Assembly (NCBI GenBank): GCA_033439265.1
Contig: JAVTVX010000019.1
Span: 8,191,501 to 8,255,500, forward strand
Source: Dillenia suffruticosa
Taxonomy: Eukaryota; Streptophyta; Magnoliopsida; Dilleniales; Dilleniaceae
Direction of reading: 5' to 3'
DNA length: 64,000 bases
The notes under the pieces are model-generated. The model ran no database searches, was not told the origin of the DNA, and saw nothing but the letters and a program-made list of their open reading frames with translations. Each line of letters starts with the position of its first letter. The stretch's first letter is position 1. Shown in pieces: positions 11,470 through 22,324 of this stretch. The translations under genes were made by a program, and so were the position numbers.

Positions 11470-14400
11470 ATCATTGTATTTATCTAATACGTGTTGATGA
11501 CTCTTTTATGATCATGTTCTTATATGTGGGTGACATTTTGTTGGTAAAAAATAATAGAAAATATCTAATAACCTTTGAAATATGATTATTGTTTATGGGT
11601 GAGATTTAGTTCATTCTCGAAATCAAATCCAGAGAGATTGCTTGAGAATGGTGTTGACTCTTTAACAAAAGTCCTACATCAGGTAGATTTTTTAATATTT
11701 CTAGATAAGCAATGACAATCTAATGATACTTTATCGCTAAAGGTGAATATCTGAGTCTTGACATATGTTCTAAAATTCAAAAAGAAATAAGAGAGATGAG
11801 TAAAATCCCTTATATTAGTGCAATATGTATTTTAGTATATACTATGAGGCATACACATGCAATGTATATTTTAGTATATGTGATGAGCCGTACGGGACTA
11901 GATATTTGTGTTACAGTCTATCTTGTGAGTAAGTATTAATAGAATTCTGGAAAGGATCACTGTAAAGTAGTGAAAAGGATTTTGAGATATTTTAAGAAAA
12001 CTATGGATCTCTCCTTGTGTTACGGAGGAGGTCATTTGCATTCCGTTGAGTATTTAGATGCCAACTGGGAGTAACGATCTGGATAAACACAAACTGATAT
12101 CAGGTTTTTATCTTCTTAAAGCAGTAAGAAACAAGCCTGTATAATTCTATCTACGATAAAAACTGAGCTTGTGATATGTTCAGTTGCAGTTCAGGAGAGT
12201 GTTTGGCTCCAGAAAATTTTGGATGACTTAAGAGTTGTGACAAATAGTGAGAGGTCAATGATGATTATTGTGATAATCAGATCGTTATTCCTAACAATTG
12301 AGATCCTAAGTATTACAATAAGACCAAACATATAGATACTAGATATCACTTTGTGAGAGATATCATCGAGAAAGGTATAATGACGATTAAATACATTTTT
12401 GTACACAACAACATGACTGATCCCTTTACAAAATCCATTATGAAAGACTTCTTTGTGAGACAAGAAATCATTGGGTTTAGTGTAATTTAACATTTCTCAT
12501 TATATACTATTTTGGATACTTATTGAAATATATGACATATGTACATTATTAGGTCACAAATTTATTGTTTCATACACGTATTTATTGTTTCATACACGTA
12601 TTTATTGTCATATATCTTGTGAGATGTTATGACAAAAGATGTGTTAGTCAGGTATGATCGATTGTTTCACACGAGTAACCACCTCTAATTCTGAGTGAAT
12701 GGAGATGAGATGGTTTCTAGTCATAAAAAGCTTTGAGAGTGGTCCTGTTAGAATACAAGTTGCTCTGATATGTGTTTAGAACGAGGTCATCGGTGATATA
12801 ACCAACATGAAAATACTCATATCCATGTTGATTGTAAGTAGTCAACTTTGAGATCTCAGATATCACCTGCAATTAGTGATATTGTCTCTAAGATGTTGTC
12901 TCTGAGATTTCTAGATAAAGTTTTATGTGTAAACTGAGTCTCACACCTACACTGTGTTAGAGAAATTTAACATATGCTCTTTGAGAGATGGGAAATAATA
13001 CTATGGCATGTGTTTCATACAATGTGTGATAAAACGACCATGGAATAGTGAGAGCTATGACTTGAGATGATAGTGTGATCGTGATTCCTATTTCCACTGT
13101 GTGGAACCTAAGATCCATTGGGTGGAATATAAGATCTATTGGGTGGAATCTCTTGGACCCTTATTATTTTCTACTGTTTCTAGAAGTTTTGATTTAGTAT
13201 AACTACTTTAGTCTGTTTACCTATGGTTCAGAAAATAAATTGAGATTTTAGGGGCAGGTCTAGGAAATCAGCTAAATTGAAGATCATTGTGTATATCTAA
13301 TACGTGTTGATGACTCTTTTATGATCATGTTCTTATATGTGGGTGACATTTTGTTGGTCGAAAATAACATAAAATATCTAATAACCTTTGAAACATGATT
13401 ATTGTTCATGGGAGAGATTTAGTTCATTCTCGAAATCAAATCCAGAGGGATCGCTTGAGAATGGTGTTGACTCTTTAACAAAAGTTCTACATCAGGTAGA
13501 TTTTTTAACATTTCTAGATAAGCAATGACAACCTAATGATACTTTATCGCTAAAGGTGAATATCTGAGTCTTGACATATGTCCTAAAATTTAAAAAGAAA
13601 TAAGGGAGATGAGTAGAATCCCTTATATTAGTACAATATGCATTTTAGTATATGCTATGAGGCATACACATGCAATGTGTATTTTAGTGTATGTAATGAG
13701 CCGTACGGGACTAGATATTTGTGTTACAGTCAATCTTGTGAGTAAGTATTAATAAAATCTTGGAAAGGATCATTGTAGAGTAGTGAAAAGGATTTTGAGA
13801 TATTTTAAGAAAACTACGGATCTCTCCTTGTGTTACGGAGGAGGTCATTTGCATTCCATTGGGTATTCAAACGCCAACTGGGAGTAACGATCTGGATGAA
13901 CACAAACTGATATCAGGTTTTTATCTTCTTAAAGCAGTAAGAAACAAGCCTGTATAGCTCTATCTACGATAGAAACTGAGTTTGTGATATGTTCAGTTGC
14001 AGTTCAGGAGAGTGTTTGGCTCCAGAAATTTTTGGATGACTTAAGAGTTGTGACAAATAGTGAGAGGTCAATGATGATTATTGTGATAATCAGATCGTCA
14101 TTCCCAACAATTGAGATCCTAAGTATTACAATAAGACCAAACATATAGATACTAGATATCACTTTGTGAGAGATATCATCGAGAAAGGTATAATGACGAT
14201 TAAATACATTTTTGTACACAATAACGTGACTGATCCCTTTACAAAATCCATTATGAAAGACTTCTTTGTGAGACAAGAAATCATTGGGTTTAGTGTAATT
14301 TAACATTTCTCATTATATACTATTTTGGATATTTATTGAAATATATGACATATGTACATTATTAGGTCACAAATTTATTGTTTCATATACGTATTTATTG

Positions 14401-15076
14401 TCATATATCTTGTGAGATGTTATGACAAAAGATGTGTTAGTCAGGTATGATCGATTGTTTCACACGAGTAACCACCTCTAATTCTGAGTGAATGGAGATG
14501 AGATGGTTTCTAGTCATAAAAAGCTTTGAGAGTGGTCCTGTTAGAATACAAGTTGCTCTGATATGTGTTTAGAACGAGGTCATCGGTGATATAACCAATA
14601 TGAAAATACTCATATCCATGTTGCTTGTAAGTAGACAGCTTTGAAATCTCAGATATCACCTGCAATTAGTGATATTGTCTCTAAGATATTGTCTCTGAGA
14701 TTTCTAGATAAAGTGTTATGTGTAAACTGAGTCTCACACCTACACTGTGTTAGAGAAATTTGACATATGCCATTTGAGAGATGGGAAATAATACTATAGC
14801 ATGTGTTTCATACAATGTGTGATAAAACGACCATGGAATAGTGAGAGCTATGACTTGAGATGATAGTGTGATCGTGATTCCTATTTCCACTGTGTGGAAC
14901 CTAAGAACCATTGGGTGGAACCTAAGATCCATTGGGTGAAATCTCTTGTACCCTTATTACTTTCTACTGTTTCTAGATGTTTTGATTTAGTATTGCTATT
15001 TTAATCTGTTTACCTATGGTTCAGAAAATAAATTGAGGTTTTAGGGGTAGGTCTAGGAAATCAGCTAAATTGAGAC
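11470..15076 (+). repeat. Internal tandem duplication, two units of about 1.81 kb
   Basis: The segment 11470-13282 is repeated at 13283-15076 with an offset of 1813 bases (for example, matching short frames at 12191 and 14004 on the minus strand). Each unit carries the end of RT, the RNase H region and the long 3' untranslated part of the Copia element. The two units differ at roughly 3-6% of sites by eye, mostly C/T and G/A changes, clearly less than the LTR pair. Confidence 0.9.
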
Positions 15077-15465
15077 CGATAGATTCGAGTTTTGGACAAA
15101 GAAAACCAATTGGCATTACATCATGGTGTTGTATTCACAGGTCGACATGTTATATTAATCTATATTGAGATTCAAATATAATAGTGAATACATAATTTGA
15201 ACAAATGATTAGAGATCACTTTTGATGAGAAAAGTATCTCGATGGATGTAATTGCATTAGATATGGTGTACAGCGAATTCTTTTTTTTACTAAAGGTAAC
15301 TTCTCGATTATCCTAACAGGTGTATTGAGAAGTCTTTGTTTGCAGATGTACTCGCCGGTTGCACGACGCCTAATCCTGTATGAAAGTCTAGTAAGGTGAT
15401 GTGATAGATCGTATGAGTTGCGATCTTGTGACGAACATAAAATGTTCTCATGTGCAAGTGAGAGA

Positions 15466-16055
15466 TGTTGGTTTGTATGTCCATGGAGGGCATTTTGATA
15501 ATCTTGAGATAATGGGTTAACTCTCATTATCTTATTTACCATTCCATTTATCACCCCATTAATCCTCACGTAATAACTTTCATAATAACTTGGATGTGCC
15601 TACATGAGTTAACATTCTCTCTCTCTTAAGTTAGAGTTTGGGGGAAGACACAAGGCGGCTAGGGGTTTGAACACATCCCTAGAGTAAAATCCATTGAAGG
15701 TTAGAGAAAATTATGAGTGTCCTCAAGGGGACAGCTTAGTAGTCACAATCCCCTTCTCCCAACCCTGAGATGCAGGGTTCGAATCCTTGTGTAACAAAAA
15801 AAAAAAAGAAAAGAGAAAATTCTGAGTAGGGAATTTTCTATGTCTCCTTCATCACTGGGCTTGAGGCTTGAGGTATTGTGGTACTACGATGGTGGTTCGA
15901 TCACATGATCACCATCTCGACCGTGCAATCTGTTCGAGAGATTTTGCGACTCAGTTGGATTTTTGAAGACTCTATACGTTGAGATATTTATCATAAAAAT
16001 TCTGATTTTTTTATTTCGCTTCCACATGTGCATGCTATGTGAATTAAATCCAATA
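15466..16055 (+). repeat. 3' LTR of the Copia element, carrying a SINE
   Basis: It begins TGTTGG at 15466 and ends near CCAATA at 16055, followed by GACTT. It is about 110 bases longer than the 5' LTR, and the excess is accounted for by the SINE at 15713-15811 plus its target duplication. Confidence 0.9.
15713..15811 (+). mobile_element. Short tRNA-derived SINE with poly(A) tail and 10-bp target duplication
   Basis: The insert is absent from the sister LTR. It is flanked by AGAGAAAATT at 15703-15712 and 15812-15821. It has a box A-like CAGCTTAGTAG near 15732 and a perfect box B GGTTCGAATCC near 15776, and it ends in an A-rich tail of about 12 A. At about 99 bases it is near the minimum for a SINE: essentially a tRNA-like head plus tail with almost no body. 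A 5' extension (TGTCCTCAAGGGGACA) forms a small inverted repeat. Confidence 0.88.
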
Positions 16056-16282
16056 GACTTCATTGTTGGTAAACAATCATTGAAATCCATCATCTTCTAA
16101 ATAGTTGGACAGCACTCATATTATTAAAAGTACTGAGATTATAGGGCTTTACTCATTTGCCAGCAAGATAGACACAATGATCCATTCTCCTTAGCATTCA
16201 CTTGGACTTTTCTATTCACAATGTCCTGGGTTGAACCCAACAGATAAAGCCAAATTGTATAGATTTATAAGTCGGCGCTTAC

Positions 16283-16376
16283 CTCCCGATCTAGCCTAGA
16301 TTAAGAGAACCACATCCTTTTCCAACAATTCAGCTATTCCTTCATAAGTCTTATTCTTTGGGCAATCCAAATACTC
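16283..16376 (-). pseudogene. Exon-like host segment, unidentified
   Basis: On the minus strand an AG acceptor (TTTTGAG) is followed by 94 bases reading EYLDCPKNKTYEGIAELLEK then DVVLLI, one TAG, ARSG, and a GTAAGC donor (16282-16277). The strong donor and protein-like composition indicate a real plant exon, now interrupted by the TAG. I cannot name the family. It lies on the same strand as the DER remnant on the other side of the Copia element, and could belong to the same or a neighbouring gene. Confidence 0.5.
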
Positions 16377-17124
16377 CTCAAAACTCAAAAAAATCACTTC
16401 TAACATTTCATAAAGCTTAACAATTCTCAAATCATAAAGCTCAATAAGGTGAACAATTTATTCAGAATTTTACACGTCCTTCATACTTCTTTTCGCCTCA
16501 ACCTTTTGTGTAGGTATATCTTTAATGTTCTTTTCTTTTTCTCCCTTCAATTCTTTTATTTATTCTTTTTTCTATACCATTTGCCATTGCACCTCTTTTT
16601 CCCGTATAATTGGTCAGTCAAAATTTTGGACTTCCAAAAATTAGCAATCGTAACAAAATCCCTCCCTTATGCCCTAGGAGGTAAAAGAAAAACAAATAAT
16701 AAAAACAATAATACAAACAACTAATGTTATAATTCAAGGTGCAACAAGTCTGATAACGATAGACCACTTTCAGCACCGATAGATTTGTGGAAATTGTAAG
16801 ACACTTTGAACAAGGGCCATTTGATTGTGTAAATTAAAATACCTTTCTAGATCAACTCTGTTCACTTTATTGTAAGTGATTTTTTTGCACATAAATATAC
16901 TTGGTGACATCTAATTTAATCCTCCCAAAAAACGCATCACTATCATGTCGGACTAACTGTCAAACCAGTTTATCAGCTCAAATCATATAGCAAATAATAG
17001 CTAAGCTCAAATCATATATCAAATAATAGCCAAATGGAGTTAATCCCCTCAAAATGAAGAAGAATCTTAAACCAAATGATATCCAATCACTCTCCCGGCA
17101 TTTAGATTTTTATCTCTACCATGC

Positions 17125-17331
17125 CAATATTGACTAATTTAGTTCCTAATTTCAGGTTAAAAAAAATGAACGCAACAATTAATCCACATCTATGATTATG
17201 AATCAAAAACAGAGATACCTCCACAATATTGACCAATTTAGTTCCTAATTTCAAGTTTATCCAAAAAAAAAAAAATCGACACAATAATTAATCCACATTT
17301 ATGATTATGAATCAAAAACAGAGTACCTCCA
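17125..17331. repeat. Tandem duplication of about 100 bp spanning an intron start
   Basis: Two diverged copies (17125-17223 and 17224-17331) share AATTTAGTTCCTAATTTCA, ATTAATCCACATTTATGATT and AATCAAAAACAGAGTACCTCCA-like endings. Each copy ends at the splice-donor context of the exon at 17327-17440, so the donor has been duplicated on the minus strand. Confidence 0.75.
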
Positions 17332-17440
17332 CAAATCGTATATGATAAACGGGACGCTTTTCTGGATCCTTTGCCATAACAAATAGCTTTTGATGTAACA
17401 AGACATCCTCTACTCTGCCATTTTCACATCTAGTCCATAA
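17327..17440 (-). CDS. Exon-like host segment, open frame of 38 codons, unidentified
   Basis: On the minus strand GTGTTTTCAG is a textbook acceptor. It is followed by 114 bases with no stop (LWTRCENGRVEDVLLHQKLF, then VMAKDPEKRPVYHIRFVE) and a GTACTC donor at 17326-17321. Composition and splice signals support a real coding exon. I do not recognise the protein. Neighbouring exon-like segments on this strand (16283-16376) are interrupted, so the gene as a whole is probably dead, or alternatively split by the Copia insertion. Confidence 0.5.
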
Positions 17441-17608
17441 CTGAAAACACAACCCACAAAAAATTAAAAAGGATAAAAGAATATCAGTTAAGATTCACAA
17501 AATATGAACACTCTCCAAAACAAACACCTCTCACATTCCCCTATTATCATAACTCCCGAATGAGTGATCAAGCCTAGAATACAAGACTTTCAGTTTTGAA
17601 CTCATTGC

Positions 17609-17609
<1 letters not shown>

Positions 17610-17655
<46 letters not shown>

Positions 17656-18120
17656 ATCTTGGAGACAATTTGTTGAAGTGAAAGTCCAATTGTTCACGCA
17701 AGTCAGGATTACACATGGTCTCTTCATTTCTAGTCTTAGACGATTGTAAACATCGTCCTTATGTCGTAACTACTGAAACTCACGAAGCTTCGTGGCCGTG
17801 ATGAACTCTCCCCATCTCATTCTGCCAAATCCATAACTATACTCCACAGAATCAATCTTCAAAGATAAAAGTTCTCATATCTCTAGAACACAAGTTAAGA
17901 GAGAGAGAGAGAGAGAGAGATCGGAGATCGAAGAACGGTGAGGTGCAAGAGGAGGTTCTTTGACGATTTATCGAATCCAGGACAAGAGAGAAAATTAAGG
18001 AAAGACTGGTTATTTTAGATAGAAGGCGAGGGCAATTTCGTCCGCCATGGCCGTAGTTGCCTTAGTTCTTCTACTTTTCCAGAGAGAGTGAGAAATGTTT
18101 TACAAAATGTCATAGGGAGA

Positions 18121-18159
<39 letters not shown>

Positions 18160-18160
18160 G
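17610..18160. repeat. GA microsatellites, three tracts
   Basis: Long (GA)n runs lie at about 17612-17645 (followed by a G run), 17898-17920 and 18117-18155. Such tracts are common in plant 5' leaders. Here they lie upstream, on the minus strand, of the exon-like segment 17327-17440, so this may be the promoter or 5' leader of that gene. I see no confident TATA box. Confidence 0.7.
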
Positions 18161-18400
18161 TCAAGAAGTAGACAAGTTGGTTGTATGGTTCTTCATTCTC
18201 ATCGTCTCTCTCTCTTTCCTCACCAACAAACTAGGGAGAGAGGGTTCTGAATTCGCACAATATAGAAATAGTGTCTGCAAACTACGGCAATGCCTGCACT
18301 TTCGAATCAAAATTACAGAAAAAAAATTTTTCAAAATTTGAAATGGCCCATTTAGGATCAAAAAAATGAACTCCGTTTCCTTCCGATGTCCCTTGCGCAA

Positions 18401-19490
18401 TAATTATGTCGATCATGCCTTCCGTGTTCTGCCAAGAGCAAAGATAGAGTAACAACATAAGTATTTGTTGTCCCGCGTCATAGCGAGAGAATCAATAACG
18501 TGGCAATGTTCGTTGGTTATGTTAAAGGGTGCTGTTATAGTACATTCTCCTTGCAATGTTATCGTAGTTTCTCCTTAGGCCGTTATGATGCGTGCTCCTA
18601 GAGTGGGTTATTAGTTCAATGATTTTTTCAAATTTTCCTTTATTCAATATTATATTTTAATATAAAAATCAAAAATTTTTATATTCTTTATCAACTCAAT
18701 GGATTATTTTTTAAAATAGTGAAAAATATTTTTTAATTTATAAAAATATAAATTTTTTATTTCAAAACTATTAAGATTGATTTTCATAAAATAGACTTCA
18801 ATTTTACCCCACCAGCCTGTGAAATAAAAAAAAAATTATGAAGTCAATATTTACAAAATCACTTCAAAGTTGATATGTTAAAAATCTACTTTAAAGTCGA
18901 TTATTAGAATATCTACTTTAAATGGCTTATTTTTTATTTTTTAATTAATTTTATTTTTAAATTTTAAAGTTAATTTGGATTTTTTTGTTTATTTTTCTTT
19001 TTAATTTTTTGTGAATTGAAATCGATTTTTGGGATGAAAAAATGGAATGATTTTTAGTGAATTGGATTTATAAATTTTTTATTTTTTGTGAATTTTGAAT
19101 TTTTAAATATTTTATTTGGATCTTTATTTTAGTGAATTGTTCCAATTTTTGAAATGCCAAAAATGGAGTAAATTTTCTTTTTAATTTTTTACTATATTGG
19201 AAAAATTGAAATCGATTTTGTAAAAAAAAATTGAGAAATTAAATAAATTAAAATGTTGAAATGGAGTCAATTTAAGAAATTGATATTGATTTTGCAAAAA
19301 TTAAAATAATAAAAGTTGATTTTTCAGAAATCGGCTCTTGACTTTTATTTTATTTTATTTTTAGTGAATTGTTTCAATTTTTGAAAAGTAATCAATAATA
19401 AATTAAGATTCAAGGAATTGAATCAGTTAAAATGAAATAAACAAACCTAGCAATGAAATGAAAAACAAGTATATATATATATATATATAT
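18401..19490. other. AT-rich spacer, no gene seen
   Basis: A very AT-rich stretch with loosely recurring ATTTTTAGTGAATTG and TCAATTTTTGAAA words and a (TA)n run at about 19471-19490. No convincing frame, RNA gene or element terminus was found. Confidence 0.6.
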
Positions 19491-19492
19491 AG

Positions 19493-20083
19493 CAATGTTA
19501 TCAGAACCGTTTTGTATATCAATTCATAAATTTCAAAATTATAGTTCAACCGACTCAACAGTGGATCAACATGATTGAATTGCTGGTTTTTTAATAATAA
19601 TTAAAAATATATAAAATTATTTTTTACAATAAATATATCTATAATTTTCATATTTTCATTTACAAATTTAAAAATAAAATTTTAATAAATATAAAATCAA
19701 TAATCACTTTTAAAATTCATATTAAACAATAAATTCAATTAATTGATCAATTTGATGGATTGAGAAAATAGAAGAAAGAGATGGGGAAGGAGAGGAGAAA
19801 ATCGATAGATTTTGAGAGATTTTTAAGAATTTTGATTTGTATTTTTTTAATGCCTTATATTCTAAAAAAATTAATTCTCTTCTATTTAAAATTTAATGAA
19901 TTAAATTCTAGTAATTTTTTTGCATTTGACAATTGAATACAAATCGAGCCGTTTTATTAAAAAATTGCAATTGAACCACGGTTTAATTATTTAGACGGCA
20001 TTTTATTCAAATCGATTCATTTTTCCTCTAGACTACAAGTTCAACCGCAGTTCGATTGTGGTACGGCATGGTTATGATAATAC
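19493..20083. repeat. MITE-like repeat with imperfect terminal inverted repeats
   Basis: The left end AATGTTATCAGAACCG and the right end CATGGTTATGATAATAC are imperfect inverted repeats. The interior has paired phrases on GAACC and GGTTC (AATTGAACCACGG, TTCAACCGCAGTTCG). This resembles a widespread plant class of small non-coding DNA transposons rich in GAACCGG-type words. A clear target duplication was not found, so superfamily (hAT or Mutator) is left open. Confidence 0.4.
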
Positions 20084-20199
20084 TAATATAAAATTGAGTT
20101 ATATACAAAAATATCAGTACTAAGGCATCAACTCTGAGTTTTGCATAGAGAAGGCTTAGCATTTTTACAAGGCCGATGTCTGTTGGGCCAAGGACTGGG

Positions 20200-21311
20200 T
20201 GTCACGCCTCGACTCACCCCCGGGCTGAGCACGTGAGCAACCGCCGTGGCACCTCGATACACGAGCACAACGTCCCGCATTATCGAGATACCGTAAGGCT
20301 AGGAACAATATATCCAAACCAGATTCTAGCAATTCATATAAATTCCCAAATATAAAAATATAGTAATGTCAAAATGTGCCTCAATGTATGATCATATATC
20401 AACATGAGAGTTCACGAGTAGATATTCAAAATAATACAGTCAACCCAGAATAATTGGATACAATGGTCAACTACATATCTCCAATATATAACAGTTTCAT
20501 CAAATAATAATTTGTGGAAGAACAGGTAATACCATACCCAAGCCCAATAAGTCTCCAAAGTCAGCTCAATTAAGCAAGTCTCTACAAATCTCTAAATCCA
20601 AGACTATACCTGTAAAATGGGAATGTGAGGAGTGAGTACCGTAAGGGGGATGGTATCCAGCAAGTGAGGGGATTGACATCATACTACTAATATCATGTGT
20701 GAACATGGAATGTCAAATGATAGGTCAACAAATACATAGTGTGCAAATCAATCATGGCATTTCAATAAATCATTTCATAGCACACATATCAAAATCAACA
20801 TATGCATCCAGTATATATTAAGTCATAAAGAACCGGCCTGAAAAATACCCTGGCAAGGACCTACCTCGGCCAAGGACAGGCGCGTTGGAGGTTTTTCACA
20901 ATACAAGTGATAAAACAAGGCTCTCTACCCTAACGTTGGCGACAGGCTACTCCAGTTAGCCCATAAATAACCATCGACATCAATCATAAATCATGAATGG
21001 TGTCCCGACCAGTGCTAGACAGAGGCAACACTCACGTCCTCACCGATGAGCTTCAACCGGTCGCGTCCATACATATGATGATTTGGTGGATACCCCCGGC
21101 AGAGGCGTATCCGGGCACAACGGGTGCCTCTACCAAATGTCCTTCGTAGCTACAAAATACCATAGGAAGCATATCACAATCATCAGAATGTCATCACAGT
21201 ATTAACACAGGGCATCCAGCCTAATCATATATCCAAAACCATATCAAGTCAAAATCATGTGCCAGATGCAATGGAAGCATTAAAACATGTGGATATATCG
21301 AAAAGTGGCAT
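20200..21311 (-). mobile_element. Gypsy LTR fragment (copy A)
   Basis: It begins TGTCACGCC at 20200, as do the LTRs at 46323 and 60515. It shares their ordered landmarks: GTGAGGAGTGAGTACC, a CTCTACCCTAACGTTGG-like phrase, GGATACCCCCGGCAGAGGCG, and TGTCCTTCGTAGCTAC. It aligns with the first 1.1 kb of the LTR at 60515 and stops at GTGGCA (21311), where CACTA-1 begins abruptly. Orientation is minus. Only part of one LTR remains. Confidence 0.8.
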
Positions 21312-22040
21312 AAGATCGATTTTTTTTATTCTACTCGCTCCTTCGTCGACTCTCATCGAAATCCCAGAAGTTTAAAATTCTGAGCCAATTTTCTTCGGTG
21401 ATGTAGTGTGGCTTCTTTTGGTTCGTCTGATTTAGTACACCTCAGATGTGATGACCGCATTTTTCTTAAAAATTCTTCTTATTTCAAGCTTCTCGGTTTC
21501 ATCCCAATTGAACTTTTGCTGCAATAAATAAAAATACAATTAGTTATATTTAAATTATACACTTATTTTTATATTTAAACTTAGAGGCCTAATTTATCTT
21601 GAATTCTCTCCACCATAACTCTTTGATATCATCTGGAGTATTTGTGTAAGACATCGATGCTCCTCCCCAATGGTTGTTAATGATTCTATTCAGTTCATGA
21701 ATAACACACACAGAATTTGTGAATCTATCATAAAATTAGAAAAAAAAATGGTTAGGAAAAAAAATAGTTAAATAAACTCATCAAGTATATAAATAAAAAA
21801 ACTATTGTGATAATATTTCAAAATTTACTATTTACGAATCTCTGCAAAAGGATATCACCTCAACATGTGAATCTTGCATTGAAGGTATAACCGAAGGTAC
21901 AACTGAAAGAGACGGTGAAGGTGCATAAGTACAAGGCGAAGGGGCATGGGAAGGTGCAGGTAAAGCGGACGATGACGTTGAAGAGTTTGGTCTTGCATCA
22001 GAAAATCGTCTATGCCCTCCACGTCGATATTGTCACAAGA
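21312..22040 (-). pseudogene. CACTA second ORF (plant transposase_24 / TnpA-type), partial
   Basis: Minus-strand reading gives a Ser/Pro-rich N-terminal part near 22030-21850 (SSTSSSALPAPSHAPSP), then after an AT-rich intron a region near 21530-21330 with FNWDETEKLEIRRIFKK and DEGASRI. This is the WDE/charged pattern of the C-terminal transposase_24 region in plant CACTA second ORFs. The protein is expected to bind the subterminal repeats. The gene is cut at 21312, so its C-terminus is gone. The same layout is seen in CACTA-3 (49620-52090). Confidence 0.6.
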
Positions 22041-22324
22041 GTTTGGTCTTGCAAGCAATGAAAATTGCATGTTTATAAAAAATATAATAGAGTATATGAA
22101 GAAACATAACATATTTAAATTGTCGTCCGAAATGATTTATACAAAAAAATACAGTGTATTAGCAAATAATATTTCAAAAATGAAACATGAGACACTAAAT
22201 ATAACATACAAATTGAGAAACGAAATATGCAAATCTAAATGTATTTTCACATTCAAACAGTTAAATAAAATTTAATCTGATGTTAGACAATTATAATAAA
22301 TTTTAAAAAAACAACACTTACCGA

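Larger units (their letters stand above)
7591..16055 (+). mobile_element. Ty1/Copia LTR retrotransposon, whole in outline, coding region degenerate
   Basis: LTRs at both ends begin TGTTGG and end CCAACA or its diverged form. The flanking 5-bp duplication is GACTT (7586-7590 and 16056-16060). A Met-tRNA primer site follows the 5' LTR, and a GTGCAAGTGAGAGA polypurine tract precedes the 3' LTR. Parts in order: gag-like region with a CCHC-like zinc knuckle near 9510-9540; GAG-pre-integrase near 9890-10050; integrase core about 10060-10560; reverse transcriptase about 11100-11600; RNase H about 12000-12490. The pol order (integrase before RT) makes it Copia. The coding region carries many breaks. 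By eye the LTRs differ at roughly 10-13% of sites, so it is old. Confidence 0.9.

Noticed and set aside
12191-14306. Two near-identical 100-codon minus-strand frames
   Set aside because: They are antisense shadows of the duplicated RNase H region of the Copia element.
20200-21311. Possible protein gene in the LTR fragment
   Set aside because: No sustained frame, and the sequence aligns with non-coding LTR copies B and D.
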